Source: Bos javanicus
Taxonomy: Eukaryota > Chordata > Mammalia > Artiodactyla > Bovidae
Length of the DNA stretch: 64,000 bases
Assembly: GCF_032452875.1 (NCBI RefSeq)
Contig: NC_083870.1
Coordinates: 2,914,001-2,978,000, forward strand
Reading direction: 5' to 3'
Shown piece by piece: positions 1 to 10,998 of this stretch (position 1 is the stretch's first letter; the number at the start of each line of letters is the position of its first letter). The notes under the pieces were generated by a model, which ran no database searches, was not told the DNA's origin, and worked only from the letters and a program-made list of their open reading frames with translations. The position numbers were made by a program, and so were the translations under genes.

Positions 1-428
1 CTCTGTCATCTGCACTGAGCAGCAGGCCTGTCAGTCCAGTTTCCTTCTACTTCGTGTGTTTCTAAAGCCACACCCTTCTCTCCCACTCCTCACGCAGCTG
101 AACTCCCATTCAAACCTCAGGTTCTAGGCCTGCTCTGTTCTTATCATACTGAGGAAGACGGAGACAGTCAGGAATATGGGGTTGCCCCAGGGCCCGGATT
201 CTTCCGGTGCATCCCAGCTTCTGATGTCTGCTGCTCTTTCAGGAAGCCCTAGGGACCCTCCTCAGGGGAGAAAAAGAGGAAGATGGTTTGCCTTGTCCTT
301 TGAACATCATTTCTCTAGAAAGAAATGTGCAGCTATTCAGAGAGGGAATGCCTGGCTTGATGCCAAAAGTTTCTGGAAATATTCTCCACTCATATCCTAA
401 ACAAAACTATAAAGATATAGAAAAGGGA
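1..428. other. Unique sequence, no gene recognised
   Basis: I recognise no repeat and no exon. A pyrimidine run ending in CAG near 241 resembles a splice acceptor, but no open frame after it looks like a known protein. The short open frames here have no recognisable domain. Confidence 0.5.
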
Positions 429-545
429 AAGGGAAGTCGTTCAGTCGTGTCCGACTCTTCGCGACCCCATGGACTGCAGCCCACCAGGCTCCTGTGTCCG
501 TGGGATTTTCCAGGCAAGAGTACGGGAGTGGGGTGCCATCGCCTA
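429..545 (-). mobile_element. BOV-A monomer SINE
   Basis: A single BOV-A unit read on the minus strand. It contains the typical blocks AGTCGTTCAGTCGTGTCCGA, GCGACCCCATGGACTGCAG and CAGGCAAGAGTACGGGAGTG. BOV-A units come from BovB ends and move with LINE machinery. Only one half of the usual dimer is present. No clear TSD was found. Confidence 0.85.
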
Positions 546-904
546 TAGGCATCCTAAAGGCAAAAATGGCACCTGTATAAAATGCCTTAGAAGGGTGACA
601 TCATGGGTCAGCAGTGGCTGCCACAGGGGCAGGGGCTCTGGGTGCAGCAGCCCTGGGTATTGGTGCCTTTTCTTTACAGTTTTCTCTCTCTCACCTTTAA
701 TTCCTTTAATAGTTGCTATACTATTTGAATTTTACACTATGTTTAAGGGCAAACACAGGTGTTTCAGAATATTATGATGCCTGATTGTGAGGCTGTGGAG
801 GGAGAAGAGTCCGTTCCTACACCATGCAGTGGTGGCCAGGATTTGGATGGGCAGCTCATGCACTCTCCTGTGATAACTGAGTTAAGATTTCTGCAAAACC
901 CACT
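546..904. other. Unique sequence, no gene recognised
   Basis: Single-copy-looking DNA between a SINE and a MIR. No coding signature, tandem repeat or familiar element is seen. Confidence 0.5.
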
Positions 905-1125
905 TACTGAATTCTGAGCTATTGCACTAAGGACCCTGCATATTGTCTCAGTTAGTCCTCAACAACTTCATGAGGTAAGCATTGTTACTTCAGTTTTACC
1001 CATGAAGAAGCCAAGATTTGTGAAGTTAAGTAACTTGCCATGCAGCGTGTGGCAAAGCAAAGGTTTGAACACAGATCTATGTCTGGAATCAATTATTTTA
1101 GCCACTTTTCTATGCTATGCTAACT
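905..1125 (-). repeat. MIR SINE fragment
   Basis: Reverse-complement MIR layout: a 'ctcaacaacttcatgaggta' block, then a degenerate 'gaagaagccaagatttgtgaa', then 'gttaagtaacttgcc' and a 'ggtttgaacacagatct' block. Strongly diverged, as expected of this mammal-wide SINE. Boundaries are approximate. Confidence 0.7.
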
Positions 1126-1270
1126 CCTCACCCCTACACGTGCACTCATACACACGCTCATATACACAGAAGTATTTGCACAGGGACAGCACATACAAAT
1201 GAGTATGTGCAAACATGCGCATGCATACACATATATACACACACATGCCCATACACACAAATACACATTT
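1126..1270. repeat. CA/TA-rich degenerate microsatellite
   Basis: Alternating purine-pyrimidine stretch (cacac, catatatacacac, catacacac) broken by many substitutions. It is likely a decayed (CA)n. Short open frames across it are not genes. Confidence 0.8.
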
Positions 1271-1379
1271 TCCATTCACTTCAAAGTGATGTTTGAGACT
1301 GCTAACAGATGATCAGAGCTCAAACATTTAGATCCTCTTTCACGGTTGGCAAGAAAGGATCCCCCTTTACATCTGTTTT

Positions 1380-1643
1380 GCTGCTGCTGCTGCTGCTAAG
1401 TCACGTCAGTCGTGTAACCCCATAGACAGTGGCCCACCAGGCTCCCGTCCCTGGGATTCTCCAGGCAAGCATACTGGAGTGGGTTGCCATTTCCTTCTCC
1501 AGTGCAGGAAAGTGAAAAGTGAAAGTGAAGTTGCTCAGTCGTGTCCGACTCTTCGTGACCCCATGGACTGTAGCCTACCAGGCTCCTCCATCCATGGGAT
1601 TTCCCAGGCAAGAGTACTGGAGTGGGTTGCTATTGCCTTCTCC
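1380..1643 (-). mobile_element. BOV-A2 dimeric SINE with 11-bp TSD
   Basis: Full dimer on the minus strand. It starts with (CTG)n, the complement of the (AGC)n tail, followed by two BOV-A units joined by the GAAAGTGAAAAGTGAAAGTG linker. The flanks carry the identical 11-mer ACATCTGTTTT at 1369-1379 and 1644-1654, so this is an intact target-primed insertion. The left unit has lost a few bases around 1411. Confidence 0.95.
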
Positions 1644-1654
1644 ACATCTGTTTT

Positions 1655-2055
1655 ATATCTCTGTAAAACTGATTTACATCTCTGAAGACTATGGTGGAGA
1701 TAGTTAACTTTGCCTAACCAAAGGGCTATCTTTCAGAGCAGGGCTAGTTGCCAACCCAGAGAAGAACACTGTCTGATTTCTTCTTGAGCCTCACTGTTGA
1801 GGAGGGTCTTCAGGTTGAAGTCCTGTCTCAGTGTGGTCCACTCTTCAGGCTTTTCACCCTTGCTCAGCAGTCCCCCACTCACTGTGTGCCAGTTCAGAAG
1901 TTGCCTCTTCTGAGTCAGGATATGTATAATTTATAAACTAAATAGTAAGGTATCAATGGATCACTAAGAACTTTGTTTTGCCAGATCCCCAGGTTGGGAA
2001 ATCTACTGTGGGTCCTAGAACTTCTTAGGAGTGTGAGAACTTATTTGGTATAATT
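1655..2055. other. Unique sequence, no gene recognised
   Basis: No repeat family recognised and no coding evidence in this gap between two BOV-A2 insertions. Confidence 0.45.
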
Positions 2056-2067
2056 ATTCTGCAGTTT

Positions 2068-2337
2068 CGGAGAAGGCAATGGCACCTCACTCCAGTACTC
2101 TTGCCTGGAAAATCCCATGGACAGAGGAGCCTCGTGGGCTGCAGTCCATAGAGTTGCTAAGAGTCAGACATGACTGAGCGACTTGACTTTCACTTTTCAC
2201 TTTCATGCGTTGGAGAAGGAAATGGCAACCCACTCCAGTGTTCTTGCCTGGAGAATCCCAGAGATGGGGAGCCTGATGGGCTGCCGTCTACAGGGTCGCA
2301 CAGAGTCGCACAGACACGACTGAAGCGACTTAGCAGC
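2068..2337 (+). mobile_element. BOV-A2 dimeric SINE with 12-bp TSD
   Basis: Plus-strand dimer from GGAGAAGGCAATGGC to a short AGCAGCA tail, with the CTTTCACTTTTCACTTTC linker in the middle. Flanked by ATTCTGCAGTTT at 2056-2067 and 2338-2349, a perfect TSD. Confidence 0.95.
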
Positions 2338-2384
2338 ATTCTGCAGTTTGTGGGTCATTTGCTTGGCATCTCTATGGTGGGATT

Positions 2385-2523
2385 AATGGTGATCTCCTCC
2401 AAGAGGGCTTATGGTACACCCAGGTCTGCTGCACCCAGAGGCCCTGCCCCTGTGGTAGGCCACGGCTGACCTGGACTCCACAGGAGACACTCAAAAATTC
2501 AAACAGGAGACATTCAAACACTC
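2385..2523 (+). repeat. Possible ruminant L1 5'-UTR piece
   Basis: The block around 'cacccaggtctgctgcaccc' and 'caggagacactcaaa' resembles what I remember of ruminant L1 5' sequence. AGGAGACA-TTCAAAC occurs twice at 2482-2517, a small local duplication. Family assignment is tentative. Confidence 0.35.
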
Positions 2524-4256
2524 AAAGAAATAGAAGAAAACAACAGAATAGGAAAGACTAGAGAGCTCTTCAAGAAAATTAGAGATATCAAGGGAACATT
2601 TCATGAAAAGATGCGCACAATAAAAGATAGAAATAATATGGACCTAACAGAAGCAGAAGATATTAAGAAGATGTGGCAAGAATACACAGAAGAATTATAC
2701 AAAAAAGATCTTCATGACCCAGACAACCACGATGGTGTGATCACTGGACTAGAGACAGACATCCTGGAATGTGAAGTCAAGTGAGCCTTAGGAAGCATCA
2801 CTACAAACAAAGCTAGTGGAGATGATGGAATTCCAGTTGAGCTATTTCAAATCCTAAAAGATGATGCTGTAAAAGTGATGCACTCAATGTCAGCAAATTT
2901 GGAAAACTCAGCAGCGGCCACAGGACTGGAAACGGTCAGTTTTCATTCTAATCCCAAAGAAAGGCAATGCCAAAGAATGTTCAAACTACTGCACAATTAT
3001 ACTGATCTCACACACTAGCAAATTAATGCTCAAAATTCTCCAAGCCAGGCTTCAACAGTATGTGAACCATGAGCTTCACAATGTTAAAACTGGGTTTAGA
3101 AAAGGCAGAGGAGCCAGAGATCAAATTGCCAGTATCAGCTGGATCATAGAAAAAGCAAGAGAATTCCAGAAAAAAAGTCATCAAAGACTTTGACTGTGTG
3201 GATCACAACAAACTGTGGAAAATTCTTAAAGAGATGGGAATACCAGACCACCTTACTGGCCTCCTGAGAAATCTGTATGCAGGTGAAAAGCAACAGTTAG
3301 AAATGGACATGAAACAACAGACTGGTTCCAAATTGGGAAAGGAGTACATCAAGGTTGTATACTGTCACCCTGCTTATTTAGCTTATCTGCAGAGTATATC
3401 ATGTGAAATACCAGGCTGGATGAAGAACAAGCTGGAATCAAGATTGCCAGGAAAAATATCAGTAACTTCAGATATACAGATGACACTACCCTTATGGCAG
3501 AAAGTGAAGAACTAAAGAGCCTCTTGATGAAAGTAAAAGAGGAGAGTGATAAATTTGGCTTAAAACTCAGTATTTACAAAACTAAGATCATGACATCTAG
3601 TCCCATCACTTCAAGGCAAACAGATGGGGAAACAATGGAAACAGTGAGAGACTTTATTTTGGGGAGGCTCCAAAATCACTGTAGATGGTGACTGCAGTCA
3701 TGAAATTAAAAGACGCATGGTCCCTGGAAGAAAAGCTATGACCAATCTAGACAGCATATTAAAAAGCAGAGATGTTACTTTGTCAACAAAGGTCCGTCTA
3801 GTGAAAGCTATGGTTTTTCCAATAGTCATGTATGGATGTGAGAGTTGGACTATAAAGAAAACTGAGCACAGAAGAATTGATGCTTTTGAACTGTGGTGTT
3901 GGAGAAGACTCTTGAGAGTCTTTCGGACAGCAAGGAGATCCAACAAGTCCATCCTAAAGGAAATCAGTCCTGAATATTCACTGGAAGCACTGATGCTGAA
4001 CCTGAAACTCCAATACTTTGACCACTTGATGCAAAGAACTGACTCACTGGAAAAGACCCTGATGCTGGGAAAGATTGAAGGCAGGAGGAGAAGTGGATGA
4101 CAGAGGATGAGATAGTTGGATTGCATCACCGACTCAGTGGACATGAGTTTGAGCGAACTTCGGGAGTTGGTGATGGACAGGGAGGCCTGGCATGCTGCAG
4201 TCTATGGGGTCACAAAGAGTCAACAACACTGAGTCACTGAACTGAACTGAACTGAG
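2524..4256 (+). mobile_element. BovB LINE (RTE), 5'-truncated, dead
   Basis: About 1.73 kb of the 3' half of BovB, missing the endonuclease part. It keeps the region before the reverse transcriptase, the RT itself and the C-terminal domain, and ends in the repeated ACTGAACTGA tail. RT motif A survives (FDCVDHNKLW from about 3189). Motif C reads YTDD rather than YADD (about 3474). Frameshifts separate motif A, the QGC-type motif B region and motif C, and stops are frequent. A 127-codon open stretch at 3717-4100 is the C-terminal domain (MYGCESWT, LWCWRRLLRV). It cannot encode a working protein. Confidence 0.95.
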
Positions 4257-4642
4257 GAAATTTCTATGACTCTGCTTTTCTAAAACTGAAACTTTGTCTG
4301 ACAGAGGAAGTAAAGCTACCACCTGAGCACCCAGGTACTTCTGTGTCCTTCTTCAGTAGTCAGCTGGTGGAGCATCTGCCCACATTACAAGCTCCTACTC
4401 TGAGAGGTAGACCTGTGTCCCTGTTCCCAGCACCATGGTCCCTGCAGGTCTCTGGAAGCACTTCTTTATTTTCTAACTCTCTTTAGTCTTAGGTTAAACT
4501 GCATACTCCCTTTTATAATAAGCCCTGGATGTCTGCCCTACACAGTCTGTAAGAGCTGGCACAATGTCTCTGTGGACAAGGACCAAGCCTTGTGTTGCTT
4601 CAGTATCAGGGCAGGCAGACTATCAAAGTGGTCAAGGACAAG
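4257..4642. other. Unique sequence, no gene recognised
   Basis: No repeat or coding signal recognised between the BovB tail and the MIR that follows. Confidence 0.45.
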
Positions 4643-4764
4643 GTCTCTGGAGTCATAAAGGCTCAAGGGTTCAAGGCCCAATACTACTTCTTTTTAGCTG
4701 AATGACCTCACATATGTTATTTAAGATCTCTGAGCTTCAGCTTCCTCCTCAGTAAATTGGGCAT
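4643..4764 (+). repeat. MIR, left part (split by BovB)
   Basis: MIR order is visible: 'gtctctggagtcat', 'gctgaatgacctcac', 'ctctgagcttcagcttcctc', 'agtaaattgggcat'. The element stops at the BovB insertion and resumes at about 5834, so the BovB is younger than the MIR. Confidence 0.75.
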
Positions 4765-5833
4765 CAGTTCAGTTCAGTCACTCAGTCGTGTCTGACTCTT
4801 TGCGACCCCATGAATCGCAGCACGCCAGGCCTCCCTGTCCATCATGAACTCCCGGAGTTCACCCAGACTCGTGTCCATTGAGTTGGTGATGCCATCTAGC
4901 CATCTCATCCTCTGTCATCCCCTTCTCCTCCTGCCCCCAATCCCTCCCAGCATCAGAGTCTTTTCCAATGAGTCAACTCTTCGCATGAGGTGGCCAAAGT
5001 ACTGGAGTTTCAGCTTTAGCATCATTCCTTCCAAAGAAATCCCAGGGCTGATCTCCTTCAGAATGGACTGCTTGGATCTCCTTGCAGTCCAAGGGACTCT
5101 CAAGAGTCTTCTCCAACACCACAGTTCAAAAGCATCAATTCTTCGGTGCTCAGCCTTCTTCACAGTCCCACTCTCACATCCATACATGACCACAGGAAAA
5201 ACCATAGCCTTGACTAGACGGACCTTTGTTGGCAAAGTAATGTCTCTGCTTTTGAATATGCTATCTAGGTTGGTCATAACTTTCCTTTCAAGGAGTAAAC
5301 GTCTTTTAATTTCATGGCTGCAGTCACCATCTGCAGTGATTTTGGAGCCCAAAAATATAAAGTCTGACACTGTTTCCACTGTTTCCCCATCTATTTCCCA
5401 TGAAATGATGGGACCGGAAGACTTTGACTGTGTGGATCACAATAAACTGTGGAAAATTCTGAAAGAGATGGGAATACCAGACCACCTGACCTGCCTCTTG
5501 AGAAATCTGTATGCAGGTCAGGAGGCAACAGTTAGAACTGGACATGGAACAACAGGCTGGTTCCAAATAAGAAAAGGAGTACATCAAGGCTGTATACTGT
5601 CACCCTGCTTATTTAACTTATCTGCAGAGTACATCATGAAAAATGCTGGACTGGAAGAAACAGAAGCTGGAATCAAGATTGCTGGGAGAAATTTCAATAA
5701 CCTGAGATATGCAGATGACACCACCCTTATGGCAAAAGTGAAGAGGAACTCAAAAGCCTCTTGATGAAAGTGAAAGTGGAGAGTGAAAAAGTTGGCTTAA
5801 AGCTCAACATTCAGAAAACCAAGATCATGGCAT
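4765..5833. mobile_element. BovB LINE with 5' inversion (twin-primed structure)
   Basis: Two head-to-head BovB pieces. 4765-5419 is the element 3' end on the minus strand (tail as CAGTTCAGTTCAG at the left). 5419-5832 is an upstream piece on the plus strand carrying RT motif A (FDCVDHNKLW), motif B (HQGCILSP) and motif C (YADD). In BovB the plus piece ends at ...GATCATGGCA and the minus piece begins at TCCGGTCCC, adjacent template positions. The insertion splits a MIR. The apparent 306-codon frame across it at 4844-5764 joins antisense and sense BovB and is not a gene. Confidence 0.93.
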
Positions 5834-5965
5834 ACCAATTCCTATTCCATAAATTTACTATAAAGATTAAATGAGAATATACATATCAAGTGCTTAGAGT
5901 CTGGCATGAGTATACACACACACTCACACAAACACTCAATAAATTGGTAGTTATTATTATTCCTC
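5834..5965 (+). repeat. MIR, right part, with short CA run
   Basis: Continuation of the MIR from 4643: 'aagattaaatgagaatatac', 'gtgcttagagtctggca', 'actcaataaattggtagtta'. A small (CA)n run at 5918-5935 has grown inside it. Confidence 0.72.
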
Positions 5966-6592
5966 ACAGTGCCTTGCTGGGAGAGAGCAGAATAGATGTG
6001 TCATACATTATATGCTTATTTGATCCTTTATTGTCTCACTAGTTACTGATGCTTCTTAGTATAAGGACAGACATAGAGAAATCCTAAGATTGTCAACTCC
6101 CCAAAGCAGAAATTATCAGTTCAAAAAGTTGAATAACAGGATGCCCAAAAGGCATGCAGATCAGATGAATGACTAGTCTTAGCGTATTTCAGTCTTTCAC
6201 ATCGCTGGAGGGCCGGAGGTCCTGACTGGGCTGATGTTTCCCCAGCACAGTGGTCTTTAGACTTGAGGGTAAAAGAGGTGCCATTAGATTGCTTAGTTGA
6301 AGGGAAGGCTCAGTGAGATCCAACACGCTGCTCTCTGCCTGCCACAGACCATGTCAGGGCCCGTGTTTTGTTATTTCCCTCCAATTTATGAGACAAGCCG
6401 TGGTCTTCAAATCAGTAAGCATGAAGAATGGCTCTACAGGGGAATATGTTGTTCGAATCCAGCTGCTGAAATGTGGTAGTTTGTGAGTAATTAGCTCATT
6501 TGCTCCAGAGGATAACTGAAACTATCCAGATTCAAGCCCAGGTTTCCACCAGCCATTATGGAGTTCGAACTCCTTCCTCCAAGTCTTAGAGA
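5966..6592. other. Unique sequence, no gene recognised
   Basis: About 630 bp with no repeat I can name and no exon signature. Confidence 0.4.
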
Positions 6593-7800
6593 GTTGCATT
6601 CGTCTGCCTAAACTGCCATAGCAAAACATCACAGATGGGGTGGCTTAAACAACAGACACCTACTTGTCACAAGCAGGGACACTCATCATCTCTGCATCTT
6701 TAGAGTCCTTCTTCCTTTTTCTTGAGGAACAGCATGTGTCCACAACTGAATAGGTCTATGGCCCAGTCCTATAGGATTGAAGAAATCTGACAATTCTTTA
6801 TTTTGTCTCATATTTTTTCCGTTCTCTGTCATTCAGACTGTCAGTGTCTTCACTGATATAATTGCATCCTTAGCTTCTGTTAAAACGCTGGATTAAGTCC
6901 GTGAGTCACATACATGATCTCTTCATCAAATGGTTGTTCAGTCCCTCTAAGAGTGCTCTCTTTGCAAGCTTCCTCACGTGTTGCAATATGGATGGGCAGA
7001 TTTCCCAAATCTTCAAGTTCTGCCTCCTTTTTGCTGAACAATCTCTTCTTCAATCTGTCTTTTTCCTTTCACATTTTACTATAGGCATTCAAGAGAAATA
7101 AAGCTACTCCTTCAAAATTTTGCTTAAAAATCTCCTCAAATAAATATCCAATTTCATCACTTGGAAATTCTACAAACACCACAGACACTAGCAAACAGTT
7201 CAGCCAAGTTCTTTGCCACTTTATAACGAGGATCGCCTTTCCTCCAGTTTCCCGTAACATGCTCCTCATTTCCACCTGAGACCTCACCAGAATCACTTTT
7301 AACATTTCTAGCACGTGCCTCAAATCTTGTCCAGCCTCTACTCATCACCCAGTTACAAAGCTGCTTCCACATGTTTAGGTATTTGTTACATCAGTACCCC
7401 TCTTTCTGGTAGCAAAATCTGTATTAATGTGCTCTGGCTGCCTTAACAAAATGCCACCAACTAGGTAGCTTAAACAGCAAACATTTATGTCTTACAGTTC
7501 TTGGGGAAGTTCAAGATCAAGGTATTGGCAAGTTTAGTTGCTGGTGAGGACCCTCTTCCTTACTTGCAGCCAACCACTTTCTCACTATGGCAAAGAAAGA
7601 AATCTCTCTTCCTCCTCCTCCTCATCCTTCCTCTCCTCCTTCCTCTTCCTCCATTAATTCCCTCTTGATGGCCCTACTCTCATGACCTTCTCTGACACTA
7701 TTTACTTTCCTAGGCCCCATTCCCAAATACCATTACACTGAGGGTTGGGCCTTCATACAAACTTGGGGTGGGGAGAATACAATTCAGTCCTCAGCAATGA
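6593..7800 (-). mobile_element. ERVL-MaLR retrotransposon relic (LTR + internal)
   Basis: Minus-strand MaLR. 7411-7800 matches an MLT1/MST-type LTR read backwards ('ctggctgccttaacaaaatg', 'ggtagcttaaacagcaaac', and near the right end 'aatacaattcagtcctcagc'). To its left, about 6900-7410, is MaLR internal sequence ('agttcagccaagttctttgc', 'ctgagacctcaccagaatc'). A second short LTR end at 6593-6670 ('gtctgcctaaactgccatag') could be the other LTR. No intact gene remains; the short open frames inside are noise. Confidence 0.75.
7598..7652. repeat. (TCC)n-type simple repeat
   Basis: Pyrimidine tract of TCC/CTT units inside the MaLR LTR, probably a later microsatellite expansion. Confidence 0.85.
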
Positions 7801-7964
7801 TTTAACATCTGCATTTTTACTTAAGCCTTGTCTGGTCCTAGGAGCCCTCTCGCCTGTATTGTGTGACATCTGTGAATATTTTTAAGGAAAGGCAGGCATA
7901 GCTGCACCTTCCATTTTCCCTCACCCCTCTTCCTTTAACTCTTAAATAATTGGTCAAATGAGAA

Positions 7965-8470
7965 CTGCTAGAATTTATTGAGAATTTACCATGTGCCAGG
8001 CGCTGTTCTAAATAACTTATCATTAAGCCTCATAACAAATCTATGAGTTAGAGTTCTCTTCACAAACTTTTTTGCAATATAGAATGCATGCATGCATGCT
8101 AAGTTGCTTCAGTTACATGTCCAACTCTTTGTGACCCTGTGGACTGTAGCCTGCCAGGCTCCCCTGTCCTTGGGATTCTCCAGGCAAGAATACAGGTGTG
8201 GGTTGCCTTGCCCTCCTCCAGGGAATCTTCCTGACCCAGGGATTGAACCTGCATCTCCTGTGGCTCCTGCATTGCAGGGGAAATCTTTGCCGCTGAGCCA
8301 CTGGGGAAGCATGCAATATAGGATAGGTATTACTAACAACCGTATTTAAAAGATGAGCAAATGGAGACACAGAAAGTTGAGTAATGTGTTCAGAATTGAA
8401 AGACCCAGAATTTAAACAGAAGCTGTCTAACTGGAGAGCCCACATCTTAATCGTTACACCACAGGTCTCT
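7965..8470 (-). repeat. MIR, split by a Bov-tA
   Basis: Reverse MIR: 'accatgtgccaggcgctg' at about 7988, 'agcctcataacaaatctatg', then a break at 8083-8311 for a Bov-tA, then 'agatgagcaaatggagacac' and 'taatcgttacaccacag'. Interruption and TSD show the Bov-tA came later. Confidence 0.75.
8083..8311 (-). mobile_element. Bov-tA SINE with 10-bp TSD
   Basis: tRNA-derived Bov-tA on the minus strand, ending at GGGGAAGC (complement of the GCTTCCC start). A-box/B-box-like promoter remnants lie at its right end. Flanking TSD TGCAATATAG at 8073-8082 and 8312-8321. A short GCATGCATGCAT run sits at the tail side. It is a transposed SINE, not a tRNA gene. Confidence 0.93.
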
Positions 8471-8489
8471 GAATGTGTTATATGCTGCC

Positions 8490-8960
8490 ACATCTCTTTG
8501 TGTGTCTCCTCTGTCTGAAATTCCCTTCCTGCCCCATTCCATCATTTGGTGAGCTGCTACTCACCCTTCAAGTTCATGAAGTCTTTCCCTGACCCCACTG
8601 GGAGAGTTAGATATGGGCTTTCCTCTCTGCCTCCAAAGCACATGGCATATGCTGCTGCTGCTGCTAAGTCGCTTCAGTCGTGTCCGACTCTGTGTGACCC
8701 CATAGACGGCAGCCCACCAGGCTCCCCCATCCCTGGGATTCTCCAGGCAAGAATACTGGAGTGGGTTGCCATTGCCTTCTCCAAACATGGCATATAACAT
8801 AGGCCGGTTTTCCAGCACTCCCGTGACAGTTGTTCATGTATCTTTCCCCACCAGTCAAGATGAAGCAGAGGACCCCCAGCACAGGTCTAAGTGGTCCACA
8901 CCTTTGAAACCCCAAAACCATGCACATGGGGCTTAGTACATTGTTGTCATTCAAAACATT
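8490..8960 (+). repeat. L2 LINE fragment, split by BOV-A
   Basis: L2 3'-part text is recognisable: 'ctgaaattcccttcctgcc', 'actcacccttcaagttcatg', 'aagtctttccctgacccc', then after the SINE 'gcttagtacattgttgtcat'. Diverged ancient LINE. Confidence 0.65.
8651..8784 (-). mobile_element. BOV-A monomer SINE with 11-bp TSD
   Basis: One BOV-A unit with a (CTG)n end, minus strand. Identical flanks ACATGGCATAT at 8640-8650 and 8785-8795. A monomer with its own TSD shows single units can insert, not only dimers. Confidence 0.93.
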
Positions 8961-10138
8961 ATTGTTGAAGTTAAAACTAAAAAGCATAACTAGGTAATAA
9001 ACTGTTTGAATTCAGCAAACTCAGGAAACTCCTTGAATTCTGACCCTCAAAATGAAATAGCTGATATCTAATTTTTCTGCTACAAATTTGTCAAGGATAA
9101 AATATGTCCCTGGCTCTTATCAACTCCTGGGAAATGTTTCCTCTTCTCTTTTAATACCACTCTTCCTCAGCTGTTGCCTGAACAATCCCATTGGTCCCCT
9201 TCTACCGCTTTCCCTGTCTTTCCTATTCCAAATCACTAGCTTAGGCTCTACCAGAATGATCTACGTAAAGAGATCCAACGATGTCACTTCCTACAATCCT
9301 TTCAATGTCCCCACCTCCCTCTCTCCTTACACACACCCAAGGCTGACCAGCATACTTGTTGTGGGTTGTTAGTTCAACCCCACTCACCCAGCTCCAACGA
9401 TGCACTTTTAAATACTTAAACGCCATCACATTTCAACATCAGCATTCAGGATTGAGGGAAGATGCTGAAATCATCTTGCAGGCTCAAGGTGGAGAAATTT
9501 TAAACTCATTGGTTTTCCGTGCTGACTAAGTTCTATGTGACTAGAGGGAAACAAATCAATCGCATCACTTTTCACTTAATTAGCCTGAAGCTGCTGGCCT
9601 GGGCATTCTTCCTGCTGAGCCAGCACAGCCTGTCTGCTTCATTCCCCTTCTGATAGTCAGCAGAGGGCCCCTCCACAGTGTACTCCTAGTCCTACGGCCA
9701 CATCCTGTGGGCCCCTGAGGCCACTCACTCACGTCTATATTATGAAGCTTCTGCCTCATAGAGTAGGTGTCCATGTTCTCACCAGGCTCTGAGTCTGAAG
9801 GGGCAGAGACAATGCTCACTTATTATTTATCCCCAGGACCTGGCATACAGTTGATACTCAGTTTTCAATAAATGATGTCACATCCCAGAGTAAAATTCCC
9901 AAAACCATGCTTAAGAATTAGATGTAATCTTCTCATTCCACTCTAGTAATTGGACAAGCATCTTGCTGGCTAGGCACCTGTCTTCTCCTTGTCTCTTCAG
10001 ATGGGCACACAACAGTCTCTATGTATCCAGCTACAAGCAGTTCAAGCCACACACTGGCATCTGGATGACATCTTCTCCCCAGTTCATGTTGATAAACTCC
10101 TTCTTGGGTTGTTTAAAAAAATAATAACCAGTCCAGTT
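8961..10138. other. Mostly unique, weak L2-like pieces
   Basis: 9090-9430 contains L2-like wording ('ctaccagaatgatctacg', 'gatgtcacttcctacaatcc') and 9815-9880 resembles an L2 3' end ('cacttattatttatcccc', 'ttttcaataaatgatg'). The rest I cannot assign. No coding region recognised. Confidence 0.45.
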
Positions 10139-10345
10139 GGCCCTAGTGGTGAAGAAATCACCTGCCAATTCAGGAGATGTAAGAGACATAGGTTCAATCC
10201 CTGGATTGGGAAGAAGAAGGAATGGCAACCCGCTCCAGTATTCTTGCCTGGAGAATCTCATAGAAAGATGATCCTGGCTGGCTATGGTCCATGGGGTCAC
10301 ACAGAGTCGGACATGACTGAAGCAACTTAGCACAGCCCAGCACAA
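10139..10345 (+). mobile_element. Bov-tA SINE (diverged)
   Basis: Plus-strand Bov-tA: 'ggccctagtggtgaagaaat' corresponds to the tRNA-like head, then 'ggttcaatccctggattggg' (B-box region), 'cgctccagtattcttgcctg' and 'agagtcggacatgactgaag'. More diverged than most copies here. Confidence 0.88.
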
Positions 10346-10677
10346 GGTCTTGCTAGTCTTAGAGCCATTCAGAAGTCAAAGGGTTATTATGAAATAGAGA
10401 ACATGAGTGCACTTTTTGTGGGTCAGTGGTCTTTGGAAGGTCCTAAGAAGAATACCCACATCCCTTCCTTGATCCTGGTCTTCTCATGAACCTGTGGCTG
10501 CCAACAATGACTCCATTTGTGCTAATAATCTAAGATCAATCCCTCCTTTTGTGTGGTGAATTCTATTCCCTCTCACTTATGGAAGAACAGAACTTTAACA
10601 ACTTCTCTTACTCTCTCCTGTATCATAGTTTTCTCTCTTTACTGGATCATGTCCATCACTACACAAAAGCACTACAG
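10346..10677. other. Unique sequence, no gene recognised
   Basis: No repeat or coding signal recognised. Confidence 0.4.
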
Positions 10678-10799
10678 GGACTTCCCTGGCAGACCAGTGG
10701 TTAAGACTCTGTCCTTCCTCTGCAGGAAGCACAGGTTTGATCCCTGGTCAGGGAACTAAGATCCCACATGTCATGCAGCATGGCCAAAAAAAAAAAAAA
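10678..10799 (+). mobile_element. Short CHR-type tRNA-derived SINE
   Basis: GGACTTCCCTGGCAGACCAG head, 'gtttgatccctggtcaggga' B-box region, 'actaagatcccacatgtc', then an A tail. This is the short ruminant form of the cetartiodactyl CHR SINE group; the exact subfamily name is uncertain. Confidence 0.88.
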
Positions 10800-10998
10800 G
10801 GAAGAAAGAAAAGTAAAGGGGGAAAAGGCACTATATAAGAAAATTTTAAAAAAAAGAGAGAGGATTTGAAAAGTAAGAAACAAAATTCATTATGTACTAA
10901 TGATATGAATTCTCCACCAAAAAAAAAAAAAAAAAAAAAACGCAGAGAAGAGAGAATAATATGAGAGATTAGCAAGGCTTCTAACTTTTTAAATAAAA
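10800..10998. repeat. A-rich stretch with a 22-nt poly(A)
   Basis: A-rich DNA following the SINE tail, including 22 consecutive A at 10919-10940. It could be the tail of an unrecognised retrocopy or a slipped SINE tail. Confidence 0.7.

Noticed and set aside
1126..1270. CRISPR-like or satellite array
   Set aside because: It is a decayed CA/TA microsatellite without regular spacers. No CRISPR is expected in a mammalian genome.
4844..5764. 306-codon open frame, the longest in the window
   Set aside because: It joins antisense BovB 3' sequence to sense BovB RT across an inversion junction. It is not a gene.
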